64,000 nucleotides of DNA from contig NZ_JAAXLS010000012.1 of the NCBI RefSeq assembly GCF_012328925.1, positions 1 through 64,000 on the forward strand, read 5' to 3'. Source of the DNA: Amycolatopsis acididurans (GTDB lineage Bacteria > Actinomycetota > Actinomycetes > Mycobacteriales > Pseudonocardiaceae). Each line of letters starts with the position of its first letter. Position 1 is the stretch's first letter. Below the pieces are notes generated by a model. The model saw only the letters and a program-made list of their open reading frames with translations. It was not told the origin of the DNA and ran no database searches. Positions 25,071-32,763 of the stretch are shown in pieces. The position numbers were made by a program, and so were the translations under genes.

Positions 25071-26312
25071 TCATCCTGCCAGTGTCGTCCGCGGTGTGCG
25101 CAACGCGTCCATCGCAAAGGCCGCGTACATGGCGACACCTGCGGAGAAAGCGCTTTCCTCATGGCGGATGCGGTTGGAGTGATTGGACGGCGCCTCGTCG
25201 GGGTCGAGCTCGGGCGGGCAGGCGCCCAGGAACGCGAAACAGCCAGGAACCCGTTGCAGCACATAGGAAAAATCTTCCGCGCCCATCATCGGGTCCCGCA
25301 TCGGGACCACCTGTGACGCACCGAGTACGTCGCGGCCGAGCGTGAGCACACGCGCTGTCTCAACAGGATCGTTGACCGTCACCGGATAACCCGGCTCGAT
25401 GTCGGCGTAGACCCGGCAACCGTGCGCCGTGCCGATTGCTTCGCACACTTTGGGCAGTTCCTCGCGCACCTGCGCACGGGTGTGTTCGGACAGTGTGCGG
25501 AACGTGCCTTCCAGTACCGCCGTCTCCGGAATGATGTTGGTGGTCGTGCCCGCCTCGATCCTGGTCACGGACAACACGGCCGGATCGAACACGCTGACGC
25601 GTCGCGTGATCATCGTCTGCAACGCCCCGACCATCGCCGCCGCCGCGGGCACCGGATCGAGCGCCGTGTGCGGGGCCGAGCCGTGCCCGCCCTTGCCGAC
25701 CACGTGCACCGAGAACGTGTCCGCCGAGCCCATCAGCGGTCCCGGCCGGGTGCTCAGTTGCCCCGCCGGCATGTTGCCGTGGACGTGCAGCCCGAACGCG
25801 CGTTCGACACCGTCGAGCACGCCCTCGTGAATCATGTACCGCGCGCCGTCGTGGCCCTCCTCGCCGGGCTGGAACATGAACCGGACCGACCCGGCGAGTT
25901 CGTCGGCGTGCGCGGCGAGCAGCCGGGCCGCCGAGGCGAGCATCGCGACGTGCGCGTCGTGCCCGCAGGCGTGCATCGTCCCTTCGACCTGGGACGCGAA
26001 CTCCAGCCCGGTCTCCTCCCGCAGCGGAAGCGCGTCCATGTCGCCGCGCAGCAGCACGGTGGGGCCGTCATTCGCGCCACGCAGGGTCGCGGTGATCGAA
26101 GTGGTGGACTTGCCGAGCTTGAGCTCCAGCGGCAGATCGGCCAGCGCGCGCCGGAGGGCTTCCTGCGTTCGGGGCAACTGCAACCCCTGTTCTGGGTACC
26201 GGTGGATCTCGCGCCGCAGCTCGACGGTCTTCGGCTGGAGCGCGCGGGCTTCGGCCAGCAGCCCGGCGAAGCGCGCGTCGGGCAGGGACGGCAGCTCTGT
26301 AGGTCCGCTCAT
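25071..26312 (-). CDS. M20 family metallo-amidohydrolase/aminoacylase
   Basis: The roughly 413-residue enzyme has the M20D motifs LRGDMDALPLREETGLEF, MHACGHDAHVAML (Cys/His metal ligands), FQPGEEGHDGARYMIHEG and MMGAEDFSYVLQRVPG near the C-terminus. This subgroup deacylates N-acyl amino acids such as N-acetyl or indoleacetyl amino acids and hippurate. ATG 26312 is used, with ATG 26330 as an in-frame alternative; neither has a strong ribosome site. A longer frame upstream overlaps tadA and is not coding. Confidence 0.88.
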   Translation of the reverse strand: MSGPTELPSLPDARFAGLLAEARALQPKTVELRREIHRYPEQGLQLPRTQEALRRALADLPLELKLGKSTTSITATLRGANDGPTVLLRGDMDALPLREETGLEFASQVEGTMHACGHDAHVAMLASAARLLAAHADELAGSVRFMFQPGEEGHDGARYMIHEGVLDGVERAFGLHVHGNMPAGQLSTRPGPLMGSADTFSVHVVGKGGHGSAPHTALDPVPAAAAMVGALQTMITRRVSVFDPAVLSVTRIEAGTTTNIIPETAVLEGTFRTLSEHTRAQVREELPKVCEAIGTAHGCRVYADIEPGYPVTVNDPVETARVLTLGRDVLGASQVVPMRDPMMGAEDFSYVLQRVPGCFAFLGACPPELDPDEAPSNHSNRIRHEESAFSAGVAMYAAFAMDALRTPRTTLAG

Positions 26313-26360
26313 TGGAAGATGGTGACCCATCGCCGTCGCGGTCAGGTATACGGTGTGCGC

Positions 26361-26843
26361 ATGGCGGTGAAGGAGCCCGTTGCGGGGTTCGCTGTGGCCG
26401 TGGTCCGGGAGGACGGCCGGTGGCGTTGTAGCGCCCTGGACGGCGACGCACTGAACAGTTTGGACACCGCGATCACCGCGCTGGCCAAGATGCGGTCCAC
26501 CGGGGCCGTGTTCGGGCTGCTGGCGGTGGACGACGAGTTCTTCGTGATCGTCCGGCCGAGCCCGCGCGGCCCGTCGCTGCTGCTGTCGGACGCGGCGGCG
26601 GCGCTGGACTACGACATCGCCGCGGACGTGCTGGACCTGCTGCGAGTCGATCCGCCGGACGAGGAGGACGAGTCGATCTGGCCGGAAGGCGACCTCGACA
26701 TCCTCTCCGACGTCGGCCTGCCCGCGCCGGAACTCGAGGTCATCGCCAGCGAGGTCGACCTCTACCCGGACGAGCAGCTGCAGATGATCGCGCAGCGATG
26801 CGGTTTCGGGGACCAGTACACGGCGCTGCTCGACGAGATCTGA
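26361..26843 (+). CDS. tRNA adenosine deaminase-associated protein
   Basis: The 160-residue acidic protein belongs to the actinobacterial family that always precedes tadA. It opens GFAVAVVREDGRWRC and ends QMIAQRCGFGDQYTALLDEI, with a characteristic DEEDESIWPEGDLDIL block in the middle. The gene shares a TGATG overlap with tadA and starts at ATG 26361. Its biochemical role is not known; association with tRNA editing comes from conserved position. Confidence 0.88.
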   Translation: MAVKEPVAGFAVAVVREDGRWRCSALDGDALNSLDTAITALAKMRSTGAVFGLLAVDDEFFVIVRPSPRGPSLLLSDAAAALDYDIAADVLDLLRVDPPDEEDESIWPEGDLDILSDVGLPAPELEVIASEVDLYPDEQLQMIAQRCGFGDQYTALLDEI

Positions 26844-27295
26844 TGGACGACGCGGCACTCGTGCGCGCCGCACTCGCCGCCGCCCGCGAAGCCGGACCGG
26901 ACGTGCCGATCGGTGCCGCGGTCTTCGATCAGGACGGCGCGCTGCTGGCGACCGCCCACAACGCCCGCGAGGAACTCGGCGACCCGACGGCCCACGCGGA
27001 GATCCTGGCGCTGCGGGCAGCGGCGAAGCGGCACGGCGACGGCTGGCGCCTGGAGGGCTGCACCCTGGCGGTGACCGTCGAGCCCTGCACGATGTGCGCC
27101 GGCGCCCTGGTGCTCGCGCGGGTCGCCCGGGTGGTGTTCGGCGCGTGGGAGCCCCGCACCGGGGCGGTCGGCTCGCTGTGGGACGTCGTCCGCGACCGGC
27201 GCCTGAACCGCCGGCCCGAAGTGCGCGGCGGCGTGCTGGAGGCCGAATGCGCCGAGGTGCTGGAAGCGTTTTTCGAGCTTCACCGGGACGTGTGA
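26843..27295 (+). CDS. tadA: tRNA-specific adenosine deaminase
   Basis: The 150-residue zinc deaminase has the signature pair PTAHAEILALR (zinc His and proton-shuttle Glu) and TVEPCTMCAGALV (two zinc Cys). It converts A34 of tRNA-Arg(ACG) to inosine. The start ATG 26843 overlaps the stop of its partner gene, so both are translated together. Confidence 0.95.
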   Translation: MDDAALVRAALAAAREAGPDVPIGAAVFDQDGALLATAHNAREELGDPTAHAEILALRAAAKRHGDGWRLEGCTLAVTVEPCTMCAGALVLARVARVVFGAWEPRTGAVGSLWDVVRDRRLNRRPEVRGGVLEAECAEVLEAFFELHRDV

Positions 27296-27323
27296 GGCAG
27301 GGCAAATCGGGTAGCCGGTGCCC

Positions 27324-27539
27324 ATGAGTGTTATGGAGAGGGCGAAGAGCAGGTCGCGCCGGCTCGTCGGCGCGGCGAAGCAGATGGTGGGTGAGCGCAC
27401 CGGCAACCGGCGCCTCGCCGCGGAAGGCCGCCGTGACCGGACCACCGGCTCGGTGCGCGAGACGACCAACGAGATCCGCGACTGGGCGGCGACAGCCGCC
27501 CGCGACGCACGCCGCCGCTTCGGTAACCGCCCCAGGTGA
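27324..27539 (+). CDS. CsbD-like stress-response protein
   Basis: The 71-residue basic protein has the CsbD-like core RRLVGAAKQMVGERTGNRRL and RDRTTGSVRETTNEIRDWA. CsbD proteins are small, disordered stress proteins in many bacteria, of unclear function. ATG 27324 is used; there is no obvious partner gene. Confidence 0.8.
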   Translation: MSVMERAKSRSRRLVGAAKQMVGERTGNRRLAAEGRRDRTTGSVRETTNEIRDWAATAARDARRRFGNRPR

Positions 27540-27572
27540 GCGGCCGATCGTGCGTGCAGTACCCTAGTCGGC

Positions 27573-27659
27573 GGTAGCGTGTCCGAGCGGCCGAAGGAGC
27601 ACGACTCGAAATCGTGTGACGGTTGATCCCGTCCGTGGGTTCAAATCCCACCGCTACCG
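27573..27659 (+). tRNA. tRNA-Ser(CGA)
   Basis: The cloverleaf is complete: acceptor GGTAGCG (27573-27579) pairs with CGCTACC (27652-27658), with discriminator G27659. The anticodon CGA lies at 27607-27609 within a CACGA/TCGTG stem. A long variable arm and the T loop GTTCAAATCC follow. The variable arm and the D-arm GAGCGGCCGAAGG are typical of class II tRNA-Ser. CCA is not encoded. Confidence 0.95.
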
Positions 27660-27661
27660 CT

Positions 27662-27718
27662 CGACGAGAGGCGAGGTGTGCCCGCGGAAAGCGCGGGCCG
27701 CCTCGTCTCGCCGTGTTT
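27662..27718 (+). terminator. intrinsic terminator of tRNA-Ser
   Basis: An inner stem GCCCGCG/CGCGGGC with a GAAAG-type loop (27680-27698) sits inside an outer, imperfect stem CGAGAGGCGAGG / CCTCGTCTCG. It is followed by GTGTTTT. Confidence 0.75.
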
Positions 27719-27720
27719 TC

Positions 27721-27817
27721 TGGGGGTGCAACCCCCAGGCCCCGCCCGGCGGGCTTCGCCCCCGGACCCCCAACCGGGGGCTCCGCCCCCTGGGCCCTCC
27801 GCTCGGGCCTTCGGCCC
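27721..27817. repeat. run of short GC hairpins (intergenic palindromic element)
   Basis: Five hairpins stand head to tail: TGGGGGT-ACCCCCA, GGCGGGC/GCCC, CCCCC-GGGGG, GGGGG-CCCCC and GGGCC-GGCCC, with loops of 3-4 bases such as TTC and CTCC. Elements of this look recur after genes in high-GC actinomycetes. They may be mobile palindromes or transcript ends; no transposase is nearby. Confidence 0.6.
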
Positions 27818-27886
27818 ATTGCTTCCGGTGGCCGCATGTCCTTTGTGGATTGGTGGGGCTGCGGTCTTGTGTATATCGATGCGGCA

Positions 27887-28129
27887 TCAGCCGCCGTGTA
27901 GGTCGGATGCGCGGTGTTGGGCGGCGCGGGCGGCCTGCAGCATCGCTTCGGCGAGATCGACAGGTCTGACGTGGTCCACGAGCGCGGTGTTGATCGCCAC
28001 CTCCACGAGCTCCCCGCCACGCGTCACGCCCACCTCGACCAGTCCCCAGTCGTCCTGCGCGACAGTGATCCGCTGCTCGTGCTGCCGGCGCCGGGCCAGC
28101 GGCGGCGGCGACTCGGGCTCCTTCTCCAT
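27887..28129 (-). CDS. small YbaB/EbfC-like protein
   Basis: The ATG at 28129 is favoured because a GGGAGGG site lies seven bases upstream; an ATG two codons earlier lacks that spacing. The 80-residue product has the sheet TRGGELVEVAINTALVDHV and the terminal helix DLAEAMLQAARAAQHRA of the YbaB fold but lacks the N-terminal helix. Similar short proteins are often paired with WXG100-type proteins. Here it stands alone, so the role is unclear. Confidence 0.6.
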   Translation of the reverse strand: MEKEPESPPPLARRRQHEQRITVAQDDWGLVEVGVTRGGELVEVAINTALVDHVRPVDLAEAMLQAARAAQHRASDLHGG

Positions 28130-28460
28130 CGACATCCCTCCCGTCTGCCCGCTACGACGGCAGGTCGCGGACTTCGGTTCCGATGCGGGAGGAACCCGTG
28201 ACAATCCGTCCACGTCGGACGGACATGAGCTGGGTACGGGCGTGTGCTGACCAGGTGCACCGCGGGGCTCCCCCGGCGGTGCCCGCCATGATCCGCATCG
28301 ATTCAGGGTGGGCTCGCGCCTACGTGCCACAGCGCCGGAGACCGTCGGCCGACACGCTCGAGCCCGAACGGTGGCTCCTGCCGGCGCACGAGAGGTGAAA
28401 ACACAGCGAACTCACTTCTCGCCCCGATGTCAGACGAGCGGGCTAAAGGAAGATCGCGAT
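28130..28460. other. non-coding stretch before the betaine operon leader
   Basis: I see no convincing gene. A reading frame at 28183-28398 has weak third-position GC bias and no ribosome site. Promoters for the leftward YbaB-like gene and for the rightward operon must lie somewhere between 28130 and 28560. Confidence 0.4.
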
Positions 28461-28750
28461 TGCCACCCAGGGCAAACCCTCAGTGGCACATATTAGGCTA
28501 AACGGGTGGTTTCTGCATGTTGCACAAAACCTAGCTCGGGGGGCGCGGAAGGGGCACTGTCGCAGCGGGACTACCACTACGTATGGCACCCCGGGGGCGG
28601 CCCACGGCACGCCGTGCCAACCGCTGCATATCTATACAACGGGTGAAAGCCCGGTTCACGCCATCGACCCATTGATCGGTTGCGCACCGACTCAATAGGT
28701 TGGAGTGCAGGCAGCTTCGCGACGATCAGCGCCGATTACGCGAGGCTGCC
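28461..28750 (+). ncRNA. candidate structured 5' leader (possible riboswitch) of the betaine/methyl-cycle operon
   Basis: The leader folds into several strong elements. TGCCAC/GTGGCA (28461-28466, 28483-28488) encloses an AGGG/CCCT stem. GCAGCGG/CCGCTGC (28562-28568, 28621-28627) closes a multibranch region that contains a GGCAC/GTGCC hairpin (28606-28618). A GTGAA/TTCAC pair overlaps CGGG/CCCG at about 28640-28660, a possible pseudoknot. A 12-bp stem (28710-28721 with 28739-28750) follows. A terminator stands downstream and the first gene lies 100 bp beyond that. I compared it by eye with SAM-I, SAM-IV, SAH, cobalamin and c-di-AMP classes and did not find their core motifs. Confidence 0.5.
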
Positions 28751-28765
28751 GAGTCGGGGTGTGAC

Positions 28766-28788
28766 ATCGGGCCGGTGGCCCGATTTTG
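28766..28788 (+). terminator. intrinsic terminator inside the operon leader (attenuator candidate)
   Basis: A perfect 8-bp stem ATCGGGCC/GGCCCGAT with loop GGT is followed by TTT and, slightly farther on, a run of six T (about 28795-28801). It stands about 100 bp upstream of the first operon gene, on the same strand, so it can act only as an attenuator of the downstream genes or end a leader RNA. Confidence 0.75.
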
Positions 28789-28890
28789 AGCTGCGTTTTT
28801 TATCGACGCCTGGCTTGGCACTTGTTCGCTTTCTTGCGATTTCCGGCTTTCCGAACCGTGGCCACTAGCCGAACGTGAAGGGAAACCCGA

Positions 28891-30567
28891 ATGACAGATT
28901 CGATGCAAGCCCGCCCGGAAGCGAGAATCGGCAGCGAGGTCACGGCGCATCCGGAGCAGGCGTTCGGCACCGACCCGCTCCAGGTTCGTGACACCGATCA
29001 CTATACGGACGAATACGTCAAGGGCTTCGTCGAAAAATGGGACGAGCTGATCGACTGGAAGAAGCGCTACGAAAGCGAGGGCCGGTTCTTCGTCGATCTG
29101 CTCAAATCGCGCGGCGTGAAGTCGGTACTCGACGTCGCGACCGGCACCGGTTTCCATTCGGTACGGCTCATCGAGGAGGGCTTCGACACGACCAGCGCGG
29201 ACGGCAGTCCGGAGATGCTGGCCAAGGCCTTCGAGAACGGCATGAACTACGGCGGGCACGTGCTGCGCGTGGTGCACGCCGACTGGCGCTGGCTCAACCG
29301 TGACGTGCACGGCGAGTTCGACGCGGTGATCTGCCTCGGGAACTCGTTCACCCACCTGTTCTCCGAACGCGACCGGCGAAAGGCGCTCGCCGAGTTCTAC
29401 GCGGTGCTCAAGCACGACGGAATTCTGATCCTCGATCAGCGCAACTACGACGCGATTCTGGACAGCGGTTTCTCCAGTAAGCACACGTACTACTACTGCG
29501 GTGAAGAGGTTTCCGCGGAACCGGAATACGTGGACGAGGGACTCGCCCGATTCCGCTACCGTTTCCCGGACGATTCCCAGTACCACCTGAACATGTACCC
29601 GTTGCGCAAGGACTACGTGCGGCGGTTGCTGCGCGAAGTCGGTTTCCAGCAGGTGGAGACCTACGGCGACTTCCAGGACTCGTTCGCCGAGGACGAGCCC
29701 GACTTCCTCGTCCACGTCGCGGAGAAGAGTTACGTGAAAAGCACGCAGTACTCGACCGCGGTCAACACGGCACGCGACTACTACAACTCCTCGGACGCCG
29801 ACGACTTCTACTACTCGATCTGGGGCGGCGAGGACATCCACGTCGGCCTCTACGACAACCCCGGCGAGGAGATCGCGCCAGCCAGCCGCCGCACCGTGCA
29901 GCGCATGGCGGACAAACTCGGCATCACCAAGGACAAGCACGTCCTCGACATCGGCTCGGGTTACGGTGGCGCCGCTCGTTTTCTGGCCAGGACCTACGGT
30001 TGCAAAGTCACGTGCCTCAACCTCAGCGAGGTCGAGAACGAACGGAACCGGCAGTACAACGCCGAGGCCGGGCTCGGCGAACTGATCGACGTGGTCGACG
30101 GCTCGTTCGAGGATCTCCCGTTCGAGGACAACGTTTTCGACATCGTGTGGTCACAGGACGCGATGCTGCACAGCGGGGACCGGGCGCAGGTGCTCGGCGA
30201 GGTGACCCGCGTGCTCAAACCGCGCGGCGAGTTCATCTTCACCGATCCCATGTGCTCGGACACCTGTAACAAGTCCGCGCTGCGCCCGATCCTTGAACGA
30301 CTGCATCTGGAATCCATGGGATCCCCGGAGTTCTATCAGCGGGAGTTGAGCAGGCTGGGTATGAAGGGCGTCACGTTCGAAGATCACACCGAACACCTCA
30401 CGACGCATTATGGGCGTGTGCTCGAGGAAACCGAACGGCGTGAGCCCGAGATCGCCCAGACCATCAGTGCCGACTACCTGCGGAACATGAAGATCGGCTT
30501 GAAGCACTGGGTGGATGGCGGTCGGTCCGGCAACCTCGCGTGGGGCATCTTCCACGCCCGTTCCTAA
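28891..30567 (+). CDS. fused glycine/sarcosine N-methyltransferase and sarcosine/dimethylglycine N-methyltransferase
   Basis: The 558-residue protein joins two class I methyltransferases. The GSMT half (about 20-275) has the SAM motif VLDVATGTGFHSVRL; the SDMT half (about 285-558) has VLDIGSGYGGAARFL and VWSQDAMLHSGDRAQ. Together they convert glycine to sarcosine, dimethylglycine and betaine, using three S-adenosylmethionines. In halophilic bacteria the two are often separate; fused forms are known in actinomycetes such as Actinopolyspora. The gene follows a GAAGGGAAACCCGA ribosome region and leads the operon. Betaine acts as an osmoprotectant. Confidence 0.93.
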   Translation: MTDSMQARPEARIGSEVTAHPEQAFGTDPLQVRDTDHYTDEYVKGFVEKWDELIDWKKRYESEGRFFVDLLKSRGVKSVLDVATGTGFHSVRLIEEGFDTTSADGSPEMLAKAFENGMNYGGHVLRVVHADWRWLNRDVHGEFDAVICLGNSFTHLFSERDRRKALAEFYAVLKHDGILILDQRNYDAILDSGFSSKHTYYYCGEEVSAEPEYVDEGLARFRYRFPDDSQYHLNMYPLRKDYVRRLLREVGFQQVETYGDFQDSFAEDEPDFLVHVAEKSYVKSTQYSTAVNTARDYYNSSDADDFYYSIWGGEDIHVGLYDNPGEEIAPASRRTVQRMADKLGITKDKHVLDIGSGYGGAARFLARTYGCKVTCLNLSEVENERNRQYNAEAGLGELIDVVDGSFEDLPFEDNVFDIVWSQDAMLHSGDRAQVLGEVTRVLKPRGEFIFTDPMCSDTCNKSALRPILERLHLESMGSPEFYQRELSRLGMKGVTFEDHTEHLTTHYGRVLEETERREPEIAQTISADYLRNMKIGLKHWVDGGRSGNLAWGIFHARS

Positions 30568-30579
30568 GGAGACGCAACA

Positions 30580-31779
30580 GTGACTGCGAATCGACGCTTG
30601 TTCACCAGCGAATCGGTGACCGAGGGCCATCCGGACAAAATGTGCGACGCCATCAGCGACACGATCCTCGACGCGATGCTCGCGGCCGATCCGCGCAGCC
30701 GCGTCGCGGTGGAATCGCTGATCACCACCGGCCAGGTGCACGTCGCCGGTGAGGTCACGACGGACGCCTATGTGGACGTGCCGATGTTGGTGCGGGAGAA
30801 GATCCTCGACATCGGCTACGACTCCTCCGCCAAGGGTTTCGACGGCACCTCCTGCGGTGTCAACGTCGCGATCGGGTCACAGTCGCCCGACATCGCACAG
30901 GGCGTGGACACCGCCTACGAGTCCCGCCTGGAAAACGCGCTCGACGAGATCGACAAGCAGGGCGCCGGCGACCAGGGGCTGATGTTCGGTTACGCGTGCA
31001 GCGACACGCCGGAGCTGATGCCGCTGCCGATCGCGCTGGCGCACCGGCTGTCCCGCCGCCTGACCGAGGTGCGCAAGAGCGGCACCGTGCCCTACCTGCG
31101 GCCGGACGGCAAGACGCAGGTCACCATCGAGTACGCCGGTGACAAGCCGGTGCGGCTCGACACGGTGGTCATCTCCAGCCAGCACGCCGAGGGCATCGAC
31201 CTGGACACGATGCTCGCCGTCGACCTCACCGACCAGGTCATCAAGCCGGAGATCGAGCTGCTCGGCCTGGACGCGGCCGAGCCGAAGATCCTGATCAACC
31301 CGACCGGCCGTTTCGTCGTCGGCGGTCCGATGGGCGACGCGGGGCTGACCGGCCGGAAGATCATCGTGGACACCTACGGCGGGATGGCGCGGCACGGTGG
31401 TGGCGCGTTCTCCGGCAAGGATCCGTCCAAGGTGGACCGTTCGGCCGCGTACGCGATGCGGTGGGTGGCCAAGAACGTGGTCGCCGCCGGGCTCGCCGAG
31501 CGCGCGGAGATCCAGGTGGCGTACGCGATCGGCAAGGCCGCCCCGGTCGGGCTGTTCGTGGAGACCTTCGGCACCGAGCACGTCGCGCCGGAGAAGATCC
31601 AGGCCGCCATCGACGAGGTGTTCGACCTGCGGCCGGCCGCGATCATCCGCGATCTCGACCTGTTGCGCCCGATCTACGCGCAGACGGCGTCCTACGGCCA
31701 CTTCGGCCGTGCGGACCTCGACCTGCCGTGGGAGCGCACCGACCGTGCCGCCGCGCTGAAAGACGCCGCCAAGGCTTAG
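30580..31779 (+). CDS. metK: S-adenosylmethionine synthetase
   Basis: The 399-residue enzyme begins at GTG 30580 after AAGGAGA. Signatures are [20 protein letters not shown] at the N-terminus, [11 protein letters not shown] (residues about 125-135) and [20 protein letters not shown]. It makes SAM from methionine and ATP, with a K+ and two Mg2+ ions. The genome should also contain a housekeeping metK, so this copy may be dedicated to betaine synthesis. It is the second gene of the operon (12-bp gap after the fusion). Confidence 0.95.
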   Translation: MTANRRLFTSESVTEGHPDKMCDAISDTILDAMLAADPRSRVAVESLITTGQVHVAGEVTTDAYVDVPMLVREKILDIGYDSSAKGFDGTSCGVNVAIGSQSPDIAQGVDTAYESRLENALDEIDKQGAGDQGLMFGYACSDTPELMPLPIALAHRLSRRLTEVRKSGTVPYLRPDGKTQVTIEYAGDKPVRLDTVVISSQHAEGIDLDTMLAVDLTDQVIKPEIELLGLDAAEPKILINPTGRFVVGGPMGDAGLTGRKIIVDTYGGMARHGGGAFSGKDPSKVDRSAAYAMRWVAKNVVAAGLAERAEIQVAYAIGKAAPVGLFVETFGTEHVAPEKIQAAIDEVFDLRPAAIIRDLDLLRPIYAQTASYGHFGRADLDLPWERTDRAAALKDAAKA

Positions 31780-31788
31780 GGAGTTCAC

Positions 31789-32763
31789 ATGCGAATCGCG
31801 GTGACGGGATCGATCGCCACCGACCATCTGATGGTGTTCCCCGGCAAGTTCGCCGAGCAGCTCGTCGCCGACCAGCTCGACAAGATCTCCTTGTCGTTCC
31901 TGGTCGACGAGCTGGAGGTGCGGCGCGGCGGGGTCGCCGCCAACATCGCCTTCGGGCTCGGTTGCCTTGGGATGACGCCGATCCTGGTCGGCGCCGTCGG
32001 CTCCGACTTCGACGACTACCGGTCGTGGCTGGAACGGCACGGCGTGGACACGAAGTCGGTGCACATCTCGCAAAACCGGCACACGTCGAGGTTTCTGTGC
32101 ACGACCGACCAGGACCAGAACCAGATCGCCTCGTTCTACGCGGGTGCGATGGAGGAGGCGCGGGAGATCGAGCTGCAGGCGGTCGCCGACCGCACCGGCG
32201 GTCTCGACCTCGTCGTGGTCGCGCCGAACGACCCGGTCGCGATGGTGCGGCACACCGAGGAATGCAGGCAGCGGGGTTTCGCCTTCGCCGCGGATCCCTC
32301 GCAGCAGCTGGCGCGGATGGAAGGACCGGAGATCCGCAAGCTGATCGACGGCGCGAAGTACTTGTTCACCAACGAGTACGAGACGTCGCTGCTGCTGCAG
32401 GCGACCGGCTGGTCGGCCGAGGAGGTGCGCGAGAAGGTCGGCTACTGGGTGATGACCCACGGCCCGGACGGCGTTCAGGTCGAGGGCAACGGCCAGTCTA
32501 TCCGCGTGCCCGCGCTCAAGGTCGACGACATCGCCGATCCGACCGGTGTCGGCGATGCCTTCCGCTCCGGGTTCCTGTGGGGCATCCACGCCAAGATGAA
32601 CCTGGAACGGGCCGCGCAGGTGGGGTGCACGCTCGCGGCGATCGTGCTCGAAACGGTCGGTACACAGGAGTACACATTGGACCGTGCCGAGTTCTCCAAC
32701 CGGGTGGCCAAGTCGTACGGCAATGACGCGGCGGCGGAGATCGAGTCCAGGTTGCGGATATGA
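31789..32763 (+). CDS. adoK: adenosine kinase (PfkB family)
   Basis: The 324-residue kinase has the opening RIAVTGSIATDHLM, the GG motif RRGGVAANIAFGLG and the PfkB signature DPTGVGDAFRSGF with the catalytic Asp. Its length and motifs match mycobacterial adenosine kinase Rv2202c. It would phosphorylate the adenosine released by S-adenosylhomocysteinase, pulling the methyl cycle forwards. The stop overlaps metH by four bases. Confidence 0.88.
   Translation: MRIAVTGSIATDHLMVFPGKFAEQLVADQLDKISLSFLVDELEVRRGGVAANIAFGLGCLGMTPILVGAVGSDFDDYRSWLERHGVDTKSVHISQNRHTSRFLCTTDQDQNQIASFYAGAMEEAREIELQAVADRTGGLDLVVVAPNDPVAMVRHTEECRQRGFAFAADPSQQLARMEGPEIRKLIDGAKYLFTNEYETSLLLQATGWSAEEVREKVGYWVMTHGPDGVQVEGNGQSIRVPALKVDDIADPTGVGDAFRSGFLWGIHAKMNLERAAQVGCTLAAIVLETVGTQEYTLDRAEFSNRVAKSYGNDAAAEIESRLRI

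Noticed and set aside
25071..27305. A 744-residue minus-strand frame including the M20 enzyme
   Set aside because: The extra N-terminal 325 residues are antisense to tadA and its partner and lack domain content. The family start is at 26312 or 26330.
28461..28790. The leader as a known SAM-I, SAM-IV, SAH, cobalamin or c-di-AMP riboswitch
   Set aside because: I looked for the core conserved strings of each class by eye and did not find them in correct order. A covariance-model search is needed; I therefore leave the class open.
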